From: Pogostemon cablin
Lineage: Eukaryota; Streptophyta; Magnoliopsida; Lamiales; Lamiaceae
DNA: 64,000 bases
Reading direction: 5' to 3'
Assembly: GCA_023678885.1 (NCBI GenBank)
Contig: CM042955.1
Span: 20,161,835-20,225,834, forward strand
Shown: in pieces, positions 56,501 through 64,000 of the stretch
How the letters are laid out: each line of letters starts with the position of its first letter
How positions within the stretch are numbered: the stretch's first letter is position 1
The notes under the pieces: model-generated
What the model was told of the DNA's origin: nothing
What the model saw: only the letters and a program-made list of their open reading frames with translations
The model's database searches: none
Made by a program: the position numbers and the translations under genes

Positions 56501-56956
56501 TTTCTTCAATCATTCTACTCTTCTTTGACCATAATAATAAATGGGACGATAATTTAAAAAATAAATTAAGTGGGCCAATTGCTTTATTCTTTCTTCTTTC
56601 CAAATCAACTATAAATGGGCCAACAATGGGCTAATGTTTCTTAATGGGCCAATAGTATTTTTAGATTATTCTACGTTTTTCTTCTCTCCAGTTCTTCTCA
56701 TTCCATGCGCTTCATCCCCACATTTTGTCAATTTAATTAGGTAACATTAATAGGTAATAACACGCTCAAGTACTCAACAGTTACACTTACTGTATTTGAT
56801 TCTTAAGGAATTCACATGGTATAATATTATTATTATTTTATGTTTATTACTTGTTTGAGTGTTCTTTAAAAAAAAATAATAATAAATAACCTGTAACTCA
56901 ATATTGTAAAATATACTTATAGGGATGAATGGGGAGTATAATATTTCAAGTCTTTT
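53554..56956. other. Intergenic, AT-rich, no gene seen
   Basis: No coding region or clear element ends. A perfect GCATGCATGCATG run lies near 55336-55348. Confidence 0.5.
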
Positions 56957-57270
56957 GTCAAACCGTTTCACATGAAATTATTTTACACTATTTAAATTAG
57001 TTATGACTTTCATTATAAAATGTTACTCCCTTCATTCCACCACAGTTTGCACACCTCTTTGTAAATTACACACAAGGAGTGAAAATTATGGTAAGACAGT
57101 GAAAATTATGGTAAGACTAAGACAAAGGAAGTATCACTTTTTATTCATATTATAAATTATTTATGTAGCATTATCATTTTTCATTAACTGAGTATTACTT
57201 TTTATTATAAAAGTTATTATTTTTTATCCATCTCACATAAGCCCTTATATAAGACGATGTCGAGTCTTTG
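56957..57270. mobile_element. GTGATAAC-family MITE interrupted by a Stowaway
   Basis: The right end reverse-complements to GGGCAAAGACTCGACATCGTC, like the GGCAAAGACTTG end of the family, and the interior has TTATCA(C/T) repeats. The left end, near AAGTCTTTTGTCAAACCG, is diverged. A Stowaway sits at 57026-57131. Boundaries are approximate and no target duplication is clear. Confidence 0.55.
57026..57131. mobile_element. Short Stowaway-like MITE nested in another MITE
   Basis: 106 bp between TA dinucleotides, left end CTCCCTTCATTCC, right end GACAAAGGAAG. It includes a tandem 20-bp repeat, AGTGAAAATTATGGTAAGAC twice. Confidence 0.7.
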
Positions 57271-57552
57271 CCCATAATTCAATATCCTCAACAATCCAAA
57301 ATTATTTGTACATTTTTCATTGAATTATCAAAAACATCCTTATTTATCTTACATTATAGAGTTAGTCGTACACCCATACGCACAAAATATTTAAGGTTAT
57401 GATATTTTATTATAAAAGTTACTCATTTTAATTCATAATGGTATTAATTTTTGAATGAAAGAATTGGTCGATACATGAATGTAATGTTTGTAAGAAAAAT
57501 AATTTTTCTCTAAAAAATAATTTCAAAATAAATAGTACGTATAAGTTTTTAG

Positions 57553-57820
57553 CAAAGACTTGTGTGAGACCGTCATACATAAGTCCGTATGTGAGACAGA
57601 TAAAAAATGATAATATCAGCAACGGAAAGTGATATTCAATCGACAAAAAGTGATAATGGTGCGGTGAATTATTTTATGAACAGTTTATAGTGTAAATAAG
57701 AAGTGATATCATTTTATAGTAAAAGTGATAACAATTTATAGCGAAAGTGATACTTATGTTATCATTTTTTATCCATCTCACATAAGGACTTATGTGAAAC
57801 AGTCTCACACAAGACATACC
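57553..57820. mobile_element. GTGATAAC-family MITE
   Basis: The ends GCAAAGACTTGTGTGAGAC and GTCTCACACAAGACATACC are inverted; the interior repeats AAAGTGATA(A/T) in one orientation. It is an intact-looking copy, but a 9-bp duplication is not evident. Confidence 0.65.
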
Positions 57821-58860
57821 CTACCAAACAATAAAACATTTAATATTAAATGGTATGAGTTTTGAGATACATCAAATACATCAGGGATCCGGACGCATGG
57901 TGTGTTTACACAAGTTTTATCTTACAGGGAGTGTATAAATTTTTGAAAAACAAAATGCACAACTTTTCTTTCTGACTTTCCAACAATAGATGTGGGCTAA
58001 GAAGGCAATAATGGAGTAGTATTATTTTGAACTTAGGAAGGCCATAATTATTGCTATTATACAGCTTTCCTTAATTGGAGGAGGTACTAATAAGCAACTA
58101 GCAAGTAACACCATCATACATGTGAGGGCCCACATGCAACAATGGTGCCCCAAAGTAAAGGCCACCAACAAAAGAAAGTTGAAGAACAACCCACTAAAGC
58201 TAAGGTTGAAACAAGATAAACAACCTTCTGTTTCCTTTTTCTTAGGATTCTTTAATTTCAAACATAAAGAACAACGACCTAAAACCAACAAGATAAAGCT
58301 AAGAAAAAGAAAAAGAAAATCGAGGGGGGAACATTTTCAGCCAATTTTATATCAAACTTAGAATCAAGCTGCATAGGATTATGAGTTCTTGCACTATGAT
58401 TTAGACAAAGCACACCCAACGTTGAGACATCCATTCTTAATTAGTTTAGTAGCTGTATTTATGTCTCAGATGAAGTGTTGTTCATAACCAAAAGAATATA
58501 AACCTTAAAGTCTACAACACTACAAAATGCTAAAACCAAACCCACAAGTACGTTGAACAGCAGGCTCACAAATAGCATACTACATTAGCTGTTGACGGAA
58601 GACGAATAATTGAGAGAATAGTTCACCGCGATACACTAAAACGAGCACCATATATATTACTCCAGTATCAATTCACAGACAGAAAGAGAAATAATCAGTG
58701 GATTACACACAACCGAAATCGTATCTATCTTCCTCAAACCCCCTCTGCCCTTGAAATTCAATAAAAATGCAAGTAAAGCAAAACCACATAAAATACAGTG
58801 GGATATTAAACATCCAAAACGAAAGTAATCTAATGTATGAAGTGAACATATACTATAACA
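57821..58860. other. Intergenic and 3' flank of the ANTH gene
   Basis: No coding region. The last few hundred bases before 58861 are probably its 3' untranslated region. Confidence 0.5.
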
Positions 58861-60774
58861 TCAGTAGGGAGCATAAGAGTACCCGGGGGGTGGCATTCCA
58901 TAGGGCATCCCGGGCTGCATACCCGGAGCATAGTATCCTCCTCCACTGATCTTGGCCAAGCTCGACTGGCCTTGCATCCCGTCTCTGGAGTACTGTTGCC
59001 ATACCATCTGCTCCTGCACCAGAAGACCCTGTTTCTTCTCCATGTCGGCCATCTGCACATATGCAGGAGGGGGAATGCTCAAGGATGCAGCGAATGGATC
59101 TCCTCCAAATGTCTGGACAGTCCCATCTGGTGCAGGGAGAGCCAACACCGGAGTTTTACTAGCACCTGGGCCGGGCAACGCAACGCTGCTAGAGCTTCCA
59201 CCGCTCAATTGGGCGGTGCTCACGTGCTGCCTAACAGTTCCCTGATCATACATGCCGTTCAGCAGTAGTGGATCTAATCCACCACCCATTGCAGCCTTTT
59301 GTTTAGATAAATGGCTAGTCGATTCAACAAGTGCCAACTCCCAATCGGCCTTCCCTGGTTCAGCAGCTGGATTCTGCCAAGCCGAACTCACCTCTGGCTC
59401 TCCATTAGACGGGAAAGCTTCCCATGAGCCATTCACGTTGTTTGCCACAGGTCCAGCAAACAATGCCAGTGCAAACTTATTGCCTTGATCATCTGCACTC
59501 ACTCCATCGTCCCTCAGATCCACCAAATACGTGGGCTCCTGAACTGCAGGCTTGGGAGCCTCCGGCTCAACTGGTGGTGGCGGTGTAGGGTTTTCAGGAG
59601 GAGGCAGTGCTTTGATCTCGTTCATATCCGGTGCCTTCTCCTCCTGAGGTGGAGGCGGCTGGCTTTCTACCTTCCTCTCAGGACTCTTCATAGCCTTTGC
59701 CCTATCCCTCACAAACTCCTCCAACGTCTCGAGTAATTTGTTAGTAATCTTCTGCACTTCCGGATACTCAGACGACCTTGCTACACCAGTATCCTTGCAC
59801 CAATTGTAGAACCCAACAAGCTCATCAATCTGCTTAGCAGCGCTAGCATATGCATCAAAGGCCTTTACACAATCTTGATACTCCATATCAAAGAACTTGT
59901 CAAGAAGCACAGCTAGAACCTCACACACATCAGCATACAGCTTGAAGCTTTCCTTCACAATGGCATACAGAGCCACCAAAATCATCCTCTCGTTCTTCGC
60001 CAATCCTGTAGGCCGAGAAGCCAAAAACCGATCCAACAGCCTCTGCAAGTGGCTCATCTTCCCCAAAATCCTCTCCGGATTCATTTCCCTCAATGGAGTA
60101 ACATCCTTCCTCTCATTCTGCGACTCTCTTACATCACCAGAAGACCTTGATCTACGCATTCCTCCATAGTTTGGCTCATCACGGTACTCATTGTAATCAT
60201 GATCATACCCCCTGTTCGATCCAGGAGGCGAACGATAATTATTCCTATCATCTCTACTCCCAAATCTGTCAATTTCACCATCACCACCACCCCCACTCTG
60301 CTTCCTTTCATAAACCATCAACTCAAGCCTCTGATCTAAGTACAGAGCATAAGTCCTAACAAAAGCCGAATGATCCCACGAATTCGAATGAGCCTCATCC
60401 CGAAAATCAGACATATTCAACAACCTAGTTCCCTTCCTAGTAGCATACATGATTTCTTGCTGAAAAATAGCATCCCCCTCATTAAGCAAGCGATGAATGA
60501 GCATCAAGCACTTAAGGGCAACAATCCAATCACGAGTTTTTCCCAATCTTTTGGACACAGCCACAACACAAGCACTAAGATATCCACGAGAATACGATGT
60601 CAATTGTAGTATTTCCCTAATATACTTCTCAGATGCGGGATCATCGTCGTGGCTAGTGGCTTTGACTATGGCCACCTCCAGCTCCGGCGCCATGTTGCTC
60701 GCAACTTTCGCGATCCCGATGCTTGTCTGATCCTTAACCGCCCCGATCGCCTTGCGAATCGTTGTCGGAGCCAT
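58861..60774 (-). CDS. AP180/CALM-like clathrin assembly protein (ANTH domain)
   Basis: One uninterrupted frame of 637 residues. The N-terminal ANTH domain begins at the first residues (MAPTTIRKAIGAVKDQTSIG). It includes the conserved VKATSHDDDPASEKYIREI (37-55, the phosphoinositide-binding region) and RLGKTRDWIVALKCLMLIHR; the AP180 N-terminal fold should extend to about residue 360. A Pro-rich segment follows (about 395-425, with PPPENPTPPPPVEPEAP). The disordered tail carries short adaptor-like motifs (GGDPFAAS, with DPF; LDPLLLNG) and ends MPPPGYSYAPY. Proteins of this family bind PI(4,5)P2 membranes and recruit clathrin during endocytosis. The closest Arabidopsis proteins I recognise are At2g25430 (ECA4) and At4g32285 (CAP1); I cannot say which is the orthologue. 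The start is the first ATG, in good context, 26 bases after a probable acceptor. No defect is seen. Confidence 0.95.
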   Translation of the reverse strand: MAPTTIRKAIGAVKDQTSIGIAKVASNMAPELEVAIVKATSHDDDPASEKYIREILQLTSYSRGYLSACVVAVSKRLGKTRDWIVALKCLMLIHRLLNEGDAIFQQEIMYATRKGTRLLNMSDFRDEAHSNSWDHSAFVRTYALYLDQRLELMVYERKQSGGGGDGEIDRFGSRDDRNNYRSPPGSNRGYDHDYNEYRDEPNYGGMRRSRSSGDVRESQNERKDVTPLREMNPERILGKMSHLQRLLDRFLASRPTGLAKNERMILVALYAIVKESFKLYADVCEVLAVLLDKFFDMEYQDCVKAFDAYASAAKQIDELVGFYNWCKDTGVARSSEYPEVQKITNKLLETLEEFVRDRAKAMKSPERKVESQPPPPQEEKAPDMNEIKALPPPENPTPPPPVEPEAPKPAVQEPTYLVDLRDDGVSADDQGNKFALALFAGPVANNVNGSWEAFPSNGEPEVSSAWQNPAAEPGKADWELALVESTSHLSKQKAAMGGGLDPLLLNGMYDQGTVRQHVSTAQLSGGSSSSVALPGPGASKTPVLALPAPDGTVQTFGGDPFAASLSIPPPAYVQMADMEKKQGLLVQEQMVWQQYSRDGMQGQSSLAKISGGGYYAPGMQPGMPYGMPPPGYSYAPY

Positions 60775-61240
60775 GGCTTGATTTCCCTCACTCTAATACC
60801 CTAAACCAAGAATCCCAAAACCCCAATTACTAGTCCAGTGAAAATTTTCTCATCAGCTAAACTAATTCCAGAAAAAAAAAATCTGAATTGTTCTTTTAAC
60901 TTTAAGGAAGTATAACGTTAAAATTCATGTCAAATCAATTCAGCTAAAAATTTAAAAAAAAAAAAGGCAAAAACGACGAATCATGGATGGGTTTTTCAGT
61001 TTACTCACCTTCAAGCGATCAAACACTTAGATCCGGCCTCCGGCAATGCAATCTCAACGTCGTACGCTCAGATCTAGGTTCAAACAAGGAAGAACATCCA
61101 GAAACTTACGAGCTGTAAATTTGGGTATGTGCGAAGAAAACGGGTAATGGCGGATGGGGTGGGGATTGTAAAGGATGTCGGTGATCTTCTCTCTCTAACT
61201 AGATTCGCTGCGAGGTTAGAGAGAGAGAGAGGTAGAGTTC
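60775..61240 (-). promoter_or_regulatory. Leader intron and promoter-proximal region of the ANTH gene
   Basis: The minus strand has GAAG/GTGAGT at 61009/61008 and GGTTTAG/GGT ending at 60801, suggesting a 208-bp intron in the 5' leader just before the start codon. A GA/CT repeat (about 61217-61232) lies upstream, near the probable transcription start. Splice sites are seen; their use is inferred. Confidence 0.5.
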
Positions 61241-62619
61241 AACCGAATTTGGAAGCGATGGAGAAACAAGAATTAAGAGGTGGGTAAGCGATGGCGAAGA
61301 ATCCGGGCCGTTGGATGTGATCTTGAGTCGAGATTTACGATGTGTGAAATTTGGTCGGAATCCAGAGTGATTCGTTAAGGACAAGGAGTTGACACCGAAT
61401 TCACATTAATCGGACGGTATCTTTAACAAGATATTTGTCAACGATTTTTTATTTATTACTTTAATTAGATTGGAAAAATAAGATTATGAAGATGGAAAAT
61501 ATTGGAAAAAGGCATAGGTATGTTTGTAACTGCCCCCCCCCCCCACCCCCACCCCCCCCCCCTTTTTTTTTCTTTCTAATATATAAATTATTCCCTCCTC
61601 CATTAGATTATTAATTTCAACATTTTCTCATTTTTCATCTCACACGAAGTACACCTCTTAAAATAGAAAATATTATCTTAATTCAAAATATAAAAAATAC
61701 ACTTTAATTTTAAATTTGTCATCACCTCTTAACACACAATATATTTTATATCTCATTTATTAATAAAGAGATCATATTTTTAAAAGGCAATAAAGAATGG
61801 AAGAGAAAAATAAAAGTCTAGATTTATTTTTATACATAAATAGTTAGCTAGATAGATAAATTTTAATATCACAAAATAATTTTATGATTAAAAAAATCTA
61901 ACTAAAAATGTATTATCTTATATACCCTTGTTTTTATTTATAATAATTGATAATGTACGAGTTCCATCTGAATTTGATTCAATTACGCTTTATATGTTTT
62001 TTTTTAAATTACTCTTTGGATTAATGAATTATCATGGATCTTCTAATAAATATATTACTTTTTAAATTTTAATATATTTGTAATTTTTTTTACTTTTATC
62101 GCAATGAATTATATTTTTCATTCAAATGAATAATAATTCATCCCATTTATATAAAGATTAAAATTTTAATGTAAAAAAGAATAATCATTAAATTAGAGTA
62201 AGAAGTACTAATATTTTTCATTTCGCTAAATCAAAGTGTGTGAATTATATTTATACAAGTGTTTGTCAGGTCTTAAATAATGTTTTAAATAATAAAATAA
62301 AATAAACAAAATCCTATAGAATCATGGATATATATATTTTACGGATTATAGAATTATCTTCTTATAATATAATATGGTACCGTAGATTTAGAATTATATA
62401 CTCCATGAATACAGTATATATAATTTTTTTTATGGAAATTTATTTGTGTCCTGGTATATATTTATAGTATATTTACTTTTATATAGTATAAAATTTACAT
62501 CATCTATTTATGGTATCATAATAAATATAATTTTTTTAACAGAATATATTGTACTATCATAGATTTATGATATATTTTGTAAGTTTATAGCATAATAATA
62601 TATAATTCTTTTATCTCAT
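61241..62619. other. Intergenic, AT-rich, no gene seen
   Basis: No coding region. It contains a C-rich run at 61533-61562. Confidence 0.5.
61533..61570. repeat. Poly-C tract followed by poly-T
   Basis: A run of about 30 C broken by two single A residues, then at least 8 T. The minus strand is therefore poly-G, upstream of the ANTH gene in its sense orientation. Confidence 0.95.
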
Positions 62620-63019
62620 TGTAACAACAAATTTTGTATTTATAATAAAATAAATACAAATTGAGTATAAAGATAATTTTAGACGGATTTAATTTGGAGG
62701 GTATGTAAACGGATTACAATCTTAATCAATCATCTGATTCTTCTCTCGAACCAATTTGGCCTTGACTTGAATTCGACATGACTTGACTTGACTTGTGTGT
62801 ATGTTGACTTTGACATGTTGACTTGATTGTGCTGACTGTGTTGACAGCATATATGTTGAGTTGGATCTTCAAACGAAGCTTGTCCGAGCTCAGGTGTGTA
62901 GTCTTGAACGTTGATTCGGAGGCATTGAACCTTTGTTCGGATTGAACGTTGACTTGAGAGTTTTTCATAAAGAACACTTGATTTGGAGGACTTGGAGTCT
63001 TGATCCCGGATTAGTCATT
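62620..63019 (-). repeat. Partial LTR of the same gypsy family as 5607-6441
   Basis: It starts TGTAACAACAAATTTTG like the LTR at 5607 and shares the TTGACTT-rich tract and GCTTGTCCGAGCTC. Homology follows as far as a TGATCCCGGATT and stops around 63010-63020, where another element begins. The rest of this LTR is beyond that insertion. A short minus-strand open frame inside (62726-62977) is not taken as a gene. Confidence 0.75.
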
Positions 63020-64000
63020 TGTAGTCGGGATGACCAATTAAAGAATTTATCGAACCACAGGGAGGAAGGTACTAGAGTTTAAGCGATCTCAAGTTTATCG
63101 TGATTTTATAAGGACGCCGGAATGGGAGGATAAGCTGCAAATAAATGCAATTAAACTAATGAAAGAAATAAAGATAAAATGAACGCAAAGATAAATGGAT
63201 TTCAAATTATGCACGGATGAGATTAGCAAAAATCATGTTATAGATAATAAAGAGGTCATGCAATTAATTCTAATCTCTCATGGACATGGCATAGAAGCGA
63301 TCACTAATTTTACCTAAATTCTCTCTCGAGATGGATAGGATGTAGACCCTCAATAAGGCTCCCAAAAGCACATAAGATCGAGATCAAAGTGAACACCTCC
63401 CATTAGGTACTAATTATTGTACGAGTTCCCTAACGATGTACTAAATCATAGGCAATATTCCCTTTTAAGGTACTATGAATTCACTAATGGTTTGGTTCTC
63501 TCACCTAATCAACCAATCTCTCGATTAAGCTAATCAAATGTTCTAACAAAGGGTTCTAAATCTAGAAGGATATTTCTATCTCATTCTAAATTAATGCACA
63601 TGAAGTGTATGATGAAATGATTTAATGAACTATCCTAAACACATAATTGATTTCTCAATCTAATCACATGCTCATGACATTTAATCACATAAATCATACA
63701 TATACATCAAGCAATTCACATCAATGATAGAAATAACACAAATGTCCAATTAAGATTAAAATCAAATTACATAAAATCTAAATTATTCAAGACCAATCAT
63801 AGAACTAATCTCACAAAGGAAATTAGTCTATCATAGTTTTAGAGAAACCAACATAGACAATTGTATCTACAAATCCCATGACAAAACTATGAAGAAGTTC
63901 ACAAAAATTAGTATTAGATTCCCCCTTTGAAGTCCTTCAATGAATATCTCCTTCTTCTTCTTGTAATCTTCACTCTCCCTTACTTTCTTGATCACCTAGA
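63020..64000 (-). repeat. End of another LTR element, running off the window
   Basis: From about TGTAGTCGGGATGACC the sequence resembles the downstream part of a plant gypsy LTR in reverse. It shares phrases such as CTCCCAAAAGCAC and TAGGTACTA with the solo LTR at 15010-16740 (near 15410 and 15458) but is otherwise diverged. No coding region is visible. The start point is approximate and the far end lies outside. Confidence 0.5.

Overview
The window is nuclear DNA from a flowering plant, most likely a eudicot. It holds three plant genes with plant-type introns and signals, set in AT-rich intergenic DNA packed with nested plant transposable elements. Nothing looks bacterial or organellar. A Lamiales-like asterid is my guess, but it rests only on general repeat flavour. 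All three host genes are on the minus strand: a splicing factor ISY1 homologue (10605-12829, two coding exons), a G-type lectin receptor kinase of the SD2-5 type (21182-23623, one exon), and an AP180/CALM-type ANTH-domain clathrin assembly protein (58861-60774, one coding exon with a probable 5' leader intron). From memory, the Arabidopsis counterparts of the last two are near neighbours on chromosome 4 (At4g32300 and At4g32285), so the 35 kb between them here may be an old gene pair blown apart by transposons.

Layout. 1-6441: 5' half of a decayed Ty3/gypsy (Tat-like) element on the minus strand, with a 2-kb solo LTR inserted in gag (target duplication ATGCA). 6442-13140: gene-poor DNA, a 1.2-kb non-autonomous hAT element (8-bp target duplication) sitting in a tandem duplication, then ISY1 with a Stowaway MITE in its intron. 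14876-20779: a degenerate Ac-like hAT element holding a 1.7-kb solo LTR (CCTAT), then a mariner-like element whose transposase is split by a small gypsy derivative (AAGTC). 21182-23623: the receptor kinase. 24350-32340: AT-rich DNA with a cluster of MITEs, including Mutator-like ones with 9-bp duplications, several Stowaways and a nested inverted repeat. 32340-36975: a very young Ty1/copia element with identical 165-bp LTRs (GATCT). 39180-53548: a composite of an array of five TRIM-like mini-LTRs fused to a Tork-like copia element of opposite orientation. The composite as a whole is bounded by GTTAT, and the copia gag is interrupted by an 8.3-kb Athila-like element that carries only gag and protease (GTCTC). 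53554-58860: AT-rich DNA with MITEs. 58861-61200: the ANTH gene. 62620-64000: another LTR of the first gypsy family, broken by a further element that runs off the window.

The host genes show no sign of forming a pathway together: ISY1 acts in the spliceosome, the receptor kinase at the plasma membrane, the ANTH protein in clathrin-mediated endocytosis. The most unusual material is the TRIM/copia composite. Its five mini-LTRs alternate between two types, the two types differ by compensatory changes in a short hairpin, and one 5-bp duplication appears to bracket two elements that face opposite ways. All target duplications, LTR ends and frames were read by eye; no search or alignment program was used.
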